From NCBI RefSeq assembly GCF_015711605.1, contig NZ_JABTEZ010000005.1:682001-746000 (forward strand): a stretch of 64,000 nt of DNA. Reading direction: 5' to 3'. The notes under the pieces are model-generated. The model saw only the letters and a program-made list of their open reading frames with translations, made no database searches and was not told where the DNA came from. The stretch comes from Planomonospora sp. ID67723. GTDB taxonomy: Bacteria; Actinomycetota; Actinomycetes; Streptosporangiales; Streptosporangiaceae. The position numbers and the translations under genes are program-made. Numbering within the stretch: the first letter of the stretch is position 1; each line of letters begins with the position of its first letter. This document shows, piece after piece, positions 48,709 to 58,453 of this stretch.

Positions 48709-51700
48709 GCCCGCGCAATCCGATGATCCCGCCGGAGCCGACGGGCCCGGGCCGGGGCAGCGCGGCTGCGGAACCGATCGCCGTCGTCGGCCTGGCCTGC
48801 CGCTTCCCCGGCGCGGCCGACGCCGGCGCCTACTGGGAACTGCTGCGTGACGGCCGCGAAGGTCTGACCAGGTTCACCGGCGAGGAGCTGATCGGCCGCG
48901 GCGTGCCCTCCCGGCTGCGCGGCCACCCCCACTTCGTCCCCGTCGGCGGCCTGATCGACCACCAGGCCGACTTCGATCCGGCGCCCTTCGGATTCACCGA
49001 CGCCGAGGCCGCCTTGCTCGACCCGCAACACCGGCTGTTCCTGGAATGCGCCTGGCACGCCCTGGAGCACGCCGGGCACGGAGGCGGCCGCGGCGCCGGC
49101 GCGGTCGGCGTGTTCGCCGGAGCGGCCCAGAGCGCCTACCTCGCCGGCAATCTCACCGGCCGCTGGGACCCGACCGGCGGCGGCGCCGACCCGCTCGGCA
49201 GCTTCGCGACCGCGATGGCGACCCAGGCCGACTACCTGCCGCTCCAGACCGCCTACCGGCTCGACCTCACCGGGCCCGCGGTCGCGGTGGGCTCGACCTG
49301 CTCGACCTCGCTCGTGGCCGTGCACCTGGCCGCCCAGTCGCTGCTCACCGGAGAGTGCGACACGGCCCTGGCCGGCGGCGTCTCGCTGATCGTGCCGCAA
49401 GGCCGCGGCTACCTGCACGTGCCCGACGGCATGTTCTCCGCCGACGGCGCGGTCCGCCCGTTCAGCGAGCAGGGCACCGGAATCGTCTACACGCAGGGCG
49501 TCGGCGTGGTCGTGCTGCGCCGCCTGTCGGACGCCCTGGCCGACCGCGACCCCGTCCTGGCCCTCCTCCACGGCTCGGCGGTGAACAACGACGGCGCCGA
49601 CAAGGCCGGGTTCACCGCCCCCTCGGTCGGCGGCCAGGTCAGAGCCATCGCCGAGGCGCTGACCGTCGCCGGTGTCACCGCACGAGAGATCGGCCTGGTC
49701 GAGGCGCACGGCACGGCGACCAGACTCGGAGACCCCATCGAGGTGACCGCGTTGCGCCGGGTGTTCGGCCAGGCCGGTCCGGCCTGGTGCGGCCTGGGCT
49801 CGGTGAAGGGCAACATCGGGCACGCCAACACCGCCGCGGGCATCGCCTCCTTCATCAAGGCGGTCCTGGCCGTGCACCACCGGACGCTGCCCGCCTCCCT
49901 GCACGCCCGTCCGGTCAATCCCTACCTCGGGCTGGCGGACTCGCCGTTCGAGGTGGTCGAGGAGACCAGGGAGTGGGACACGCCGCCCTACGCCGGCGTC
50001 AGCTCCTTCGGCATCGGCGGCACCAACTGCCACGCCGTGGTCGGCCCCGCGCCGGACCGTCCCGCGCCCCACGCCGACGACGCGCGCCCCCACCTGCTGG
50101 TCGTCTCGGCCGCCACCCGGGAGGCCGCGGCCGCCGGGGCCACGGCCGTCGCCGGCGCCGGAAGCTCGGGTGAGGCCGCCGATCTCGCGTACACCCTGGC
50201 CGTCGGGCGGGCCGAGCTGCCCTACCGCGTGGCCGCCGTGGGGGCGCGGCGGCTGGCCTCCGCCGCGCCGGTGCGGGCGCTCACGCCCGCACCGCGGGTC
50301 GTGCTGGCCTTCCCCGGGGCGGGCAGCCCCTACCCGGGGATGGGCAGCGGCCTCCACCGCGACGAGCCGGTGTTCGCCGCGGCCTTCGACGAATGCGCCG
50401 ACCTGCTGCGACCCCTGCTCGGCGCCGATGTGCGCGACGTCCTCGACCCGGCGCTGGCACCGGAGCGGGTACGTGATGTGGCCTTCGGGCTGCCCGCGCT
50501 GTTCGCCGTCTCCTTCGCCCTGTCCCGGCTGCTCGCCTCCTGGGGCGTGCGGCCGGACGCACTGCTCGGGCACAGCCTCGGCGAGTGCACCGCCGCCGCG
50601 GTGAGCGGGGCGCTGCCCCTTCCGGAGGCCGCACGCCTGGTCGCGATGCGCTGCGGAGCCGCCGCCCGCGCCGCCGGCGGCGGGGCCATGCTCGCCGTTC
50701 CCCTCGGCGAGGAGGCGGTGCTGGACCTGCTGCGCCGCCACCCCGACGTCGATCTCGCGGCGGTGAACGCCCCCGGAGCCTGCGTGGTGTCGGGACCCGC
50801 CGCGGCCGTCCGGTCGTTCGCGGACGATCTGCCCGGCGGCGGCGTGCCGCTGCAGGTGGCGGCGGCGATGCACTCCCGGCTGATGGAGCCCGAGCTCCCC
50901 GGTCTGCGCGCCGCCTTGCGGGGCATGACCGGCGCGGCGCCGCAGGTTCCCGTCTTCAGCACGGTCACCGGCGGACCCGCCGGCGCCGAGCTGGCCGACC
51001 CCGAGCACTGGGTGCGGCAGTTGCGCAGCCCGGTGCGGTACTCCGACGCGCTGCGCGCCGCGCTCGGTGAGGAACCCGCGCTGCTCGTCGAGGTGGGGCC
51101 GGGAACGACGCTGTCCACGCTGGCCCGCAGGCACGCTCTGCCGGAGCTGCGGGCCACGCCGGCCACGCTCGCCGCCGACCAGGCCGAATCGGTCACGGTA
51201 CGGCAGGCGCTCGGCGTGTTGTGGGCGCACGGCGTGCCGGTGGATCTGGAGGCGCTCTCCGGCTCCGGGCGGCGACGCGTGGCGGCACCCGGCTACGCCT
51301 TCCAGCGGAGACGGTTGTGGATCGAGCCGCCGGAACCGGCCGAGCCGGGCGCGGGCGCCGGAGCCGACGCCGACCAGCCGCTGCAACTGCCCGTCTGGCG
51401 GCAGGTGCCCCCCGCCGAGCCCGCTCGGACGCCCGCAGGCCACTGGCTCGTGGCGGGAAGAGGCGAGCTGTCGGACGCGATCCGCGCGATGCTGGTCACC
51501 GGCGACCGGCAGGAGGCACCGCTCGCCGGACTGGTGATCGTCGCGGCCGAGCCGGACGCCGCGGACCCTCCCCACGACGCCCATCCCGTCGACGCGGTCG
51601 TCGGCGGGCTGCTGGAGTTCGGCGCCCACACCGCCGCGCTGACCGGGAGCCCGTCCGGCGGCGAGGCGCCCGCCGTGCTGCTGGTGACCCGCCAGGGCGA

Positions 51701-54700
51701 ACGCGTGGGCGGCGACCCCGCCCCCGACCCGCGGCAGGCCGCGGTACGGGTCCTGCCGCGGGTGCTCGGCCAGGAACGCCCCGGCCTGCGCTGGGCCACC
51801 GTCGACCTCGGGACGCCCACCACCCCGGCAGCCGAGGCGTCCGCGGTGCTGCGCGAACTCGCCGCGCTGGTCGCCGGGGACGGCGCGGGCGCGGAATCCG
51901 TCCTGCGCGGCGGGACGCGGTGGCAGCGCCGGCTGGTCTCCTGGCGGCCCCCGCAGGCCGGTGACGGAGCCCGGACCGGCACCGCACTGGTCATCGGCGG
52001 GCTCGGCGCGGTCGGGCGGGTGCTCGCCCGGCACCTCGCCGAGCGCGGGTACCGGGTCGTCGTCACCTCCCGCACCGGCGACCGAGCCGACGCCACACTC
52101 ACGGATGCGGGCGTGGAGGTCCGCCGCTGCGACGCCACGGACCCCCGCGCCACCGCCGGGCTGATGAAGACGCTGTCCGAGGACGGGCCGGTGGAGCTCG
52201 TCGTGCATGCGGCCGGCGTGGTGGCGGGCGCCGAACTGGACCCCGTGCGAGCGCTCGATCCCGAGCGGACCGCCGATCAGGTGCGGGCCAAGCTGGGCGG
52301 CGCGCTGGCACTCCGTACGGCGATCGAGTCGCTGCCCGGGGAACGCCGGCCGCGCACGGTGGTGCTGATGTCGTCGGTGACCACCCTGGTGGGCGGCGTC
52401 GGAATGGGCGCGTACGCCGCCGCCAACGCCGCCATGGACGCCTTCGGCGCCTCGGCGGACCCGGGCACCTGGTGCAGCGCGGTCTGGGACGGCTGGCGCG
52501 TCGGCGAGGAGACCGTGGTGCTCGCCGAAGCCCTGGACGCCGTCACCGGTACCCGCGCGCTGGACCGGCTGCTGGAGGCGGGCGCCCACGGCGTCCTGCC
52601 GTCCGCCGTGGCCATCGCGACGACCGACCTGGACCCGAGGATCACCGGAAGCGGGCGGCCGAGGAAACCTGTCACCGGGGGAGGCGCCGGACCTGCGGGG
52701 GCGGTGGAGCAGGCCGTCGCCGGCCTCTGGTCGGACCTGTTCGGCACCGAGGTGAGCAACCCCGACGCCGACTTCTTCGCCCTCGGCGGGCACTCGCTGC
52801 TGGCGGTGCGCATGCTCAACGCGCTGCGCGACGGCCACGGCGTGGAACTGGGACTGCGGGATCTGCTGCAAGCCCCGACCGTCGCGGGCCTGGCCAAGCT
52901 CGTGGAGGCGAGGAGCGGGCTCGCCGCGGCGGCGGGGAGCGGACTCGCGGCAGGCGCCGGCCCGGGAGCCCGCGAGCCGTACCTGCCGGTCGCCGAGCCC
53001 GACGGCACCTTCGCCATGACCCGCGTGCAGCACGCCTACTGGGTCGGCCGGGGCGGCGGCTACCGGTGGGGAGAGCTGCCCTGCCACTTCTACCTGGAGT
53101 ACGACTGCGCCGGGCTCGACCTGGCCCGCTACGAGGACGCCTGGAACACGGTGATCGCCCGGCATCCGATGCTCCGCGCGGTCACCACGCCCGAAGGCCG
53201 CTTCCGGGTCCTCGACGAGCTTCCCCGCTACCGGATCAGGGTGCACGACCTGGTGAAGGCCCCCGAAGAGCACCGGGCCGCCAAGCTGGCCGCACTGCGC
53301 GAGCGCATCTCCACCCGGCCCGGGCCGCCGGATCGCTGGCCGCTGGTGCAGATCCAGGCCGCCCGGCTACCGGACGGCCGGGTACGGCTGTTCATCGGCG
53401 TGGACGTGCTCGTCTGCGACGCGGCGAGCTGGTGGATCGTCGAGGCCGAACTGCGCACCCTCTACCGGGACCCCGGCGCGGAGCTGCCCCCGATCGACGC
53501 GCACCCGGCCGAATGCGTCCGCGCGATGGAGAGCCGGGAGGCCGGACCCGCGGCGGACTACTGGCGCGCCCGGCTGGACACCCTCCCCGGGCCGCCCGCC
53601 CTGCCGATCGGCGAGCAGCCCGAAGGACGACCGCGGTTCGTCCGCCGCTCGGCGCGGCTGAGCCGACGGGAATGGGCGGGCCTGCGGGACCTGGCGGCCC
53701 GGCACCGGGTCACACCGACAGCGGTGCTGCTGACCGTCTACGCCGATGCGCTGACCCGATGGTCGGGCTCGGCCGGGTTCAGCCTGACCCTCACCCTCTT
53801 CGACCGGCCGCCCGTTCACCCCCACGTCAACCGGGTGGTCGGGGACTTCACCTCGCTGGTGCTCCACGAGGTCCCGCCGACTCCCGCCGTGAGTTTCGCC
53901 GAACGGGCCTCGGCCACACAGGCGCGGTTGTTCGAGGAACTGGACCACAGGGAGTTCTCCGCACTGGACGTGCTCGCCGAGCAGGCCGTCCGCACCGGTG
54001 AGGTGCGATCGGTGCCGGTGGTGTTCACCAGCGCGCTGGGCATGGAGGACCTGCTGGAGGAGCCCGGTGCGCTGGAATGGGCCGGAGAGCAGGTGCACGC
54101 GCTTTCCCAGACCCCGCAGACCTGGCTCGACCACCAGGTGCTGGAGCACGACGGCGAGCTGCGGCTGCAGTGGGACGCGCTGGACGGCGTGCTCCCCGGC
54201 GACGAGCTCGAAACGGTGATCGCAGAGCACGTGGCCCGGGTGCGGGAGCTGGCCGAAGACCCCCGGGCCTGGACCGGTGAGCACGCGGCGGCGGTTCAGG
54301 ACATCCTCCTCCCGCTGCGAACCGACCCGGGACCCGCCGCCCGGCCCACCCTCTTCCTGGCCCACCCCTCGGGGGGTGACGTGTTGTGCTACGCGGAGCT
54401 GTCCCGGCTCATCGACCCCCGGGTGGACGTCGTGGCGCTGGCCGACCCCGAGCTGTCCGGCGACGGGCCGGCGGGCCCGGAGTCGATCGCCGGCATCGCC
54501 GGGCGCTACGTCCGGGCCATCAGGACCGCGGGCCGCGGGCCCTGGCTGCTGGGCGGCTGGTCCATGGGCGGCTCGGTGGCCCAGGAGATGGCCAGGCAGC
54601 TGCACCGGGACGGTGAGCGGGTCGCCCTCCTGGCGATGCTCGACTCCAACGACCCCGCCCTCATCAGGGACGTGCCCGGACGGGACGCGCGCGAGGTCGA

Positions 54701-55169
54701 ACTGGCCGTGGCGCTGCGGCACGTGCACGCGCTGGAGGCCTTCCTCGGCATCGACCTGGACGCCGGTGAGGCGCTCACCGCGCTGCCGGAGGACCGGCGG
54801 CTGGCCGCCATCGAGGACCGGCTGCGCGCGCACCGGTTGCTGGGGCGGGGCGAGAGGCTGAACGCACGCCTTCGCGTGTTCGCCAGGCACCTGCGCGCGC
54901 TGGCCGCGCACACCCCGGGCCGGGCGGCCGACCCGGCGATGCGCACCCTGCTCGTCCGCGCGGACAGGCCCTCCCCGCGCAATTCGGGGATCGGGATGGG
55001 CGTCGACGACACCCCGCCCGGCCAGGCGGACCTCGGCTGGGGCCGGTACCTCGCCGGGCCCGTCCAGGTCTTCGGCGTCGACGCGCACCACTACGGCCTG
55101 CTGCATCCGCCCGTGCTGCGGCAGGTCGCCCAAATGATCAACGACGAGCTCGATCGAGCGCTCTCCTGA
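48705..55169 (+). CDS. Hybrid PKS-NRPS synthase KS-AT-KR-ACP-Cy-TE
   Basis: A 2154-residue synthase. Domains in order: KS (about 20-440; Cys near 198 in TCSTSLVAVH, His in EAHGTATRLGDPIE and NIGHANTAAG); AT (about 530-830; FPGAGS, LLGHSLGECT; MHSRLMEP, nearer the malonyl-type HAFH than the methylmalonyl-type YASH); KR (about 1088-1320; GGLGAVG, Tyr and Asn in GAYAAANAAMDAF); ACP (Ser near 1363 in LGGHSLLAVR); Cy (about 1425-1860; DVLVCDAAS); TE (about 1890-2154; GGWSMGGS, DAHHYGLLHPP). It equals yersiniabactin HMWP1 without its methyltransferases and without the PCP that should follow Cy, so this Cy must draw cysteine from a carrier in trans. The real start is ATG 48705, overlapping the NRPS stop; the frame running back to 47451 is a shadow. 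Confidence 0.9.
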   Translation: MSPRNPMIPPEPTGPGRGSAAAEPIAVVGLACRFPGAADAGAYWELLRDGREGLTRFTGEELIGRGVPSRLRGHPHFVPVGGLIDHQADFDPAPFGFTDAEAALLDPQHRLFLECAWHALEHAGHGGGRGAGAVGVFAGAAQSAYLAGNLTGRWDPTGGGADPLGSFATAMATQADYLPLQTAYRLDLTGPAVAVGSTCSTSLVAVHLAAQSLLTGECDTALAGGVSLIVPQGRGYLHVPDGMFSADGAVRPFSEQGTGIVYTQGVGVVVLRRLSDALADRDPVLALLHGSAVNNDGADKAGFTAPSVGGQVRAIAEALTVAGVTAREIGLVEAHGTATRLGDPIEVTALRRVFGQAGPAWCGLGSVKGNIGHANTAAGIASFIKAVLAVHHRTLPASLHARPVNPYLGLADSPFEVVEETREWDTPPYAGVSSFGIGGTNCHAVVGPAPDRPAPHADDARPHLLVVSAATREAAAAGATAVAGAGSSGEAADLAYTLAVGRAELPYRVAAVGARRLASAAPVRALTPAPRVVLAFPGAGSPYPGMGSGLHRDEPVFAAAFDECADLLRPLLGADVRDVLDPALAPERVRDVAFGLPALFAVSFALSRLLASWGVRPDALLGHSLGECTAAAVSGALPLPEAARLVAMRCGAAARAAGGGAMLAVPLGEEAVLDLLRRHPDVDLAAVNAPGACVVSGPAAAVRSFADDLPGGGVPLQVAAAMHSRLMEPELPGLRAALRGMTGAAPQVPVFSTVTGGPAGAELADPEHWVRQLRSPVRYSDALRAALGEEPALLVEVGPGTTLSTLARRHALPELRATPATLAADQAESVTVRQALGVLWAHGVPVDLEALSGSGRRRVAAPGYAFQRRRLWIEPPEPAEPGAGAGADADQPLQLPVWRQVPPAEPARTPAGHWLVAGRGELSDAIRAMLVTGDRQEAPLAGLVIVAAEPDAADPPHDAHPVDAVVGGLLEFGAHTAALTGSPSGGEAPAVLLVTRQGERVGGDPAPDPRQAAVRVLPRVLGQERPGLRWATVDLGTPTTPAAEASAVLRELAALVAGDGAGAESVLRGGTRWQRRLVSWRPPQAGDGARTGTALVIGGLGAVGRVLARHLAERGYRVVVTSRTGDRADATLTDAGVEVRRCDATDPRATAGLMKTLSEDGPVELVVHAAGVVAGAELDPVRALDPERTADQVRAKLGGALALRTAIESLPGERRPRTVVLMSSVTTLVGGVGMGAYAAANAAMDAFGASADPGTWCSAVWDGWRVGEETVVLAEALDAVTGTRALDRLLEAGAHGVLPSAVAIATTDLDPRITGSGRPRKPVTGGGAGPAGAVEQAVAGLWSDLFGTEVSNPDADFFALGGHSLLAVRMLNALRDGHGVELGLRDLLQAPTVAGLAKLVEARSGLAAAAGSGLAAGAGPGAREPYLPVAEPDGTFAMTRVQHAYWVGRGGGYRWGELPCHFYLEYDCAGLDLARYEDAWNTVIARHPMLRAVTTPEGRFRVLDELPRYRIRVHDLVKAPEEHRAAKLAALRERISTRPGPPDRWPLVQIQAARLPDGRVRLFIGVDVLVCDAASWWIVEAELRTLYRDPGAELPPIDAHPAECVRAMESREAGPAADYWRARLDTLPGPPALPIGEQPEGRPRFVRRSARLSRREWAGLRDLAARHRVTPTAVLLTVYADALTRWSGSAGFSLTLTLFDRPPVHPHVNRVVGDFTSLVLHEVPPTPAVSFAERASATQARLFEELDHREFSALDVLAEQAVRTGEVRSVPVVFTSALGMEDLLEEPGALEWAGEQVHALSQTPQTWLDHQVLEHDGELRLQWDALDGVLPGDELETVIAEHVARVRELAEDPRAWTGEHAAAVQDILLPLRTDPGPAARPTLFLAHPSGGDVLCYAELSRLIDPRVDVVALADPELSGDGPAGPESIAGIAGRYVRAIRTAGRGPWLLGGWSMGGSVAQEMARQLHRDGERVALLAMLDSNDPALIRDVPGRDAREVELAVALRHVHALEAFLGIDLDAGEALTALPEDRRLAAIEDRLRAHRLLGRGERLNARLRVFARHLRALAAHTPGRAADPAMRTLLVRADRPSPRNSGIGMGVDDTPPGQADLGWGRYLAGPVQVFGVDAHHYGLLHPPVLRQVAQMINDELDRALS

Positions 55170-55180
55170 GAAAGGCCATC

Positions 55181-56722
55181 ATGTTCTCCCCACTATCGCG
55201 CCGGATCGCCGTGGCGGTCACGGCGGCGGCGACGCTCGTCGGCTGCTCCTCCGGCGGCGGCACCGACCCCGGCGCGGCATCGCCGGCCGCGTCCTCCGGC
55301 TCGGCGGACACGGTCCGCTACGCCGCCCCCGGCTCCCCGTCCAACGCCGCAAGCGACCCGCACGGCCTGCTGCCGGGAGAGAGCGACCTGGTGCGGATGG
55401 CCCTCACCTACGACGTGCTGACCCTTCCCGGGCCCGGCGGCGAGACGCTGCCCAGACTCGCGACCTCCTGGGAGCCCGACGAGACCCTCACCCGCTGGAA
55501 GATCACGATCCGCGGTGGCGTGAAGTTCTCCGACGGCAGGGCCGTCAAGGCGGCGGACGCGCTGTTCTCCCTTCGCAGGATGGGCGAGAAGGCCGCGGAG
55601 AACTTCGGCCGGATGGAGATGTTCGACCTGGCCGCGTCCAAGGTGCTCGACGACACCGCCTTCGAGCTGGTCACCAGGAAGCCCTACGCCGAGGTCGGCA
55701 AGGCGCTGGAGGGCGCGACCTTCGTCGTGCCCGAGGGCAGCACCGATTTCACCGGGCCCGTCCCCGGCTCCGGCCCGTTCCGTCCTGCCGGCGGCGACGC
55801 CCAGGCTGCGAAGTTCGAACGCAACGACGGCTGGTGGGGGCCGAAGCCGCCGAGCCGGTACATCGAGGTCCGTGCGATCCCCGACCCCCAGACGCGAGGC
55901 GAGGCGCTGCTCTCCGGCCAGGTGGACCTGGCCGCGGCGGTGCCCGCCGCGCTGGTGAAGCAGCACGCGGACGACCCCGCGGTGAAGGTGGTGCGCAGGA
56001 CGGGCGCGACCCTCTACCCGCTGGTCATGCGGACCGACACCAAGCCCTTCGACGACCGCCGGGTCCGCGAGGCGGTACGGCTGACGCTCGATCGCGAGCA
56101 ACTGCTGCAGGTCGCCTTCCTCGGGTTCGGCGAAGTGGGCAACGACCTTCTCACGCCCAAGGACCCCGCCAGCCCCACCGGGCTGCCGCAACGCACCCGC
56201 GACGTCGAGCGGGCCAGGAAGCTGATGGCCGAGGCGGGATACGCCGGCGGCGTCGACCTCACGCTCCACAGCACCACCGCGTACCCGGGCATGGACTCCG
56301 CGGCGACGCTGATCGCCCAGCAACTGGGCGAGATCGGTATCCGGGCGAAGGTCGAGCTCGCTCCCGCGGACACCTACTTCTCGACGGTGTGGGGCAAGGA
56401 ACCGTTCTACCTCGGCTACCTGGGCGGCATCCCCTTCCTGGACGTGGTGCGGGTCGCGCTGAAGCCCGGTTCCCCGACCAACGAAACAGCCTGGGAGGAC
56501 AAGGCGTGGAACGCCGACCTGGAGAAGGCCCTGGCCGAGCCGGACGAGGCCGAGCGCCGTACCCGGCTCGGTGAGCTGCAGACCCGGCTGCGCGACGAGG
56601 GCGGCTACGCCGTGTGGGCGCTCAGCGACCGGCTCGACCTGGCCGGACCCGGCCTGACGGGACTGCCCGAGGGGATCGGTTTCTCGGCGGGCTTCATCGA
56701 TCAGGTGGCCCTTGGCCGCTGA
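55181..56722 (+). CDS. Metallophore-importer solute-binding lipoprotein (Nik/Dpp/Cnt type)
   Basis: A 513-residue lipoprotein: signal peptide with lipobox LVGC (Cys about residue 24), a Gly/Ala/Ser-rich linker, then a family 5 solute-binding domain (RWKITIRGGVKFSDGRAVKAADALFSLRRMG, given as about residues 106-135). It starts 11 bases after the PKS stop, with AGAAAGG upstream, in the same Zur-controlled operon. Family 5 binding proteins import nickel, dipeptides and, in the staphylopine system CntABCDF, metal-opine complexes. The location argues that it binds the zinc-loaded product of this cluster. It is not a siderophore-type (FhuD/TroA) binder. Confidence 0.86.
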   Translation: MFSPLSRRIAVAVTAAATLVGCSSGGGTDPGAASPAASSGSADTVRYAAPGSPSNAASDPHGLLPGESDLVRMALTYDVLTLPGPGGETLPRLATSWEPDETLTRWKITIRGGVKFSDGRAVKAADALFSLRRMGEKAAENFGRMEMFDLAASKVLDDTAFELVTRKPYAEVGKALEGATFVVPEGSTDFTGPVPGSGPFRPAGGDAQAAKFERNDGWWGPKPPSRYIEVRAIPDPQTRGEALLSGQVDLAAAVPAALVKQHADDPAVKVVRRTGATLYPLVMRTDTKPFDDRRVREAVRLTLDREQLLQVAFLGFGEVGNDLLTPKDPASPTGLPQRTRDVERARKLMAEAGYAGGVDLTLHSTTAYPGMDSAATLIAQQLGEIGIRAKVELAPADTYFSTVWGKEPFYLGYLGGIPFLDVVRVALKPGSPTNETAWEDKAWNADLEKALAEPDEAERRTRLGELQTRLRDEGGYAVWALSDRLDLAGPGLTGLPEGIGFSAGFIDQVALGR

Positions 56723-57674
56723 CGGGGCGAGGTTCGGCGGCGTCCCCCGGGTGATCGTGCGCGCGGGGGCGCTGCTGTCCTGCGCCTCCACAGTGATCTT
56801 CCTGATCACCGAAGCGCTGCCGGGAGACGCCGCGGTCGTGCGGAGCGGCGGGCGGGCCACGGCCGAGCAACTGGACCGGCTGCGCGCCGAGGCCGGGCTG
56901 GACCGGCCGCTCGCCGAACGCTACGTGAGCTGGCTCGCCGGGACGCTGTCCGGAGATCCGGGGCATTCGCTCCTCACGGGACGGCCGGTCGCCGAGCTGA
57001 TCGGCCAGCGGATGCCGGTGACCCTCACGCTGGCCGCGGCCGCGCTGGCACTGGCCGTACCGCTCATGGCGATCCTCGCCTGGGCGGCGGTGGGAGGGCC
57101 GCGACCGCTGCGACCGGTGATCACCGGGCTCGTCGTGGGCGGGGCGGCGCTTCCCCAGGTCGCCCTGGCGGCGTTGCTGGTGGCGCTGTTGTCCGCGGCG
57201 TGGAAACTCGTGCCGCCCGTCTCGCTGCTTCCCGCCGGCGAGCCGCCCTGGAGCCGTCCCGCGTTGCTGGTGCTGCCGGTGCTGACCCTCGCCCTGCCCG
57301 CCGCCGCGTACGGCGCCGCCCTGCTGCGCGGTGCGGTGGCCGACGCCGTCTCCCGGCCCTTCGTGCGTGACGCCGGGCTTCGCGGGGTGTCCGCGGCGGC
57401 CGTCGCGCTGCGTTACGTGTTCCCCGTCGTCGCACCCGCCGCCGTCCGGCTGCTCGCCGTGGTCGCGGGCGGCCTGGTCGCCGGGACGACGGTGGTGGAG
57501 ACGCTCTTCGGCCTGGCGGGGTTGGGCGAGCTGCTGGTCTCCTCGGTCGGGGGCCGGGACCTCCCCGTGGTGCAGGCCGTCACGCTGCTCGCGGCGGCCG
57601 TGGTCGCGGCCGGCCTGATCACCGCCGACGCCGTCGCCCTGGCCGTGGACCCCCGGGGCGGAGCGGCCCGGTGA
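56712..57674 (+). CDS. Metallophore-importer permease (DppB/NikB type)
   Basis: A 320-residue permease with six predicted transmembrane segments. The early ITEALPGDAAV motif matches the DppB/NikB family and the TTVVETLFGLAGLGELLVSSVGGRDLPVVQA block near the C-terminus is diagnostic. The EAA-like loop reads RPFVRDAGLRGVSAAAVALRYVFPVV. TTG 56712 lies within the upstream stop region (stop 56720-56722), with AGGTGG just before it, so translation is coupled; a later start would cut into the first helix. It pairs with the next permease. Confidence 0.82.
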   Translation: MAADGARFGGVPRVIVRAGALLSCASTVIFLITEALPGDAAVVRSGGRATAEQLDRLRAEAGLDRPLAERYVSWLAGTLSGDPGHSLLTGRPVAELIGQRMPVTLTLAAAALALAVPLMAILAWAAVGGPRPLRPVITGLVVGGAALPQVALAALLVALLSAAWKLVPPVSLLPAGEPPWSRPALLVLPVLTLALPAAAYGAALLRGAVADAVSRPFVRDAGLRGVSAAAVALRYVFPVVAPAAVRLLAVVAGGLVAGTTVVETLFGLAGLGELLVSSVGGRDLPVVQAVTLLAAAVVAAGLITADAVALAVDPRGGAAR

Positions 57675-58453
57675 GAGTCTCCCGCGTGCTCCTCGTCGCG
57701 GTCGCCGCCGGCGGCGTGCTGGCGCTCGCCCTGGGCGGGGAGGCGCTGGCCGGGCGGGAACCGACCCGCACCGTGGCCGCACCGTGGGCGGTCGCGGGAC
57801 CGGGCCTGCCGCTGGGCGCCGACGTCCTCGGACGCGACGTCCTGGCCAGGGTGCTGGCCGGCGGCCGCGACCTGACCCTGGGCGCGCTGGCCGCGGCCGG
57901 TGCGGCCTCCTCCTTGGGGGTGGCGGGCGGGTTGTGGGCGGGCTGGAGCCGGGGCCGTGCCGCCCGTGCGGCCAGGGCCCTGTCGGATCTGCTGCTGGTG
58001 CTCCCCCTGCTCCTGGTGGCGATGCTGGCGGTGGTGACGGTGCCCGGACCGGCGGCGGTCATCGCCGGAACGGTGTTCGGCGGCGCTCCGCTGACGCTGC
58101 GAGTGATGGCGGACGCCACGGCCCAGGCCAGGCACACCGGTTACGTCGAGGCCGCACTGTCCAGGGGCGAGCGCGGCCTGTCCGTCCTGTTCAGGGAGGT
58201 GCTCCCCGCGCACGCCGGACTGGTCGGCGCCGACCTCGGCCAGCGAATGGTGCTCGCCGTGCAGCTGTCGGCCGCGCTGAACGTCCTCGGCTTCGGTCCT
58301 CCTCCGCCGGAGGCGGACTGGGCGGCGATGCTCCGGGAGAATCTGCCGGGGATCGGACTCAACCCGGCCGCGGTGCTCGCCCCCGCCGCGGCATTGGCGC
58401 TGCTGGCCGGGAGCGTGGCGGGGCTCTCCCACATCCTGGCCGGGCGCTCATGA
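57671..58453 (+). CDS. Metallophore-importer permease (DppC/NikC type)
   Basis: A 260-residue permease, slightly short for the family (about 280-300). It keeps LGADVLGRDVLARVLAGGRDL (the DppC-type periplasmic motif, near residue 50), the EAA loop HTGYVEAALSRGERGLSVLFREVLPAHAG, and FGPPPPEADWAAMLREN. The missing residues are from the N-terminal cytoplasmic tail. GTG 57671 overlaps the preceding stop (GTGA). With its partner it forms the membrane channel of the importer. Confidence 0.82.
   Translation: MRVSRVLLVAVAAGGVLALALGGEALAGREPTRTVAAPWAVAGPGLPLGADVLGRDVLARVLAGGRDLTLGALAAAGAASSLGVAGGLWAGWSRGRAARAARALSDLLLVLPLLLVAMLAVVTVPGPAAVIAGTVFGGAPLTLRVMADATAQARHTGYVEAALSRGERGLSVLFREVLPAHAGLVGADLGQRMVLAVQLSAALNVLGFGPPPPEADWAAMLRENLPGIGLNPAAVLAPAAALALLAGSVAGLSHILAGRS

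Noticed and set aside
47790-53273. 1827-residue minus-strand frame opposite the NRPS end and PKS
   Set aside because: The opposite strand carries intact KS, AT, KR and ACP motifs; this frame has none.
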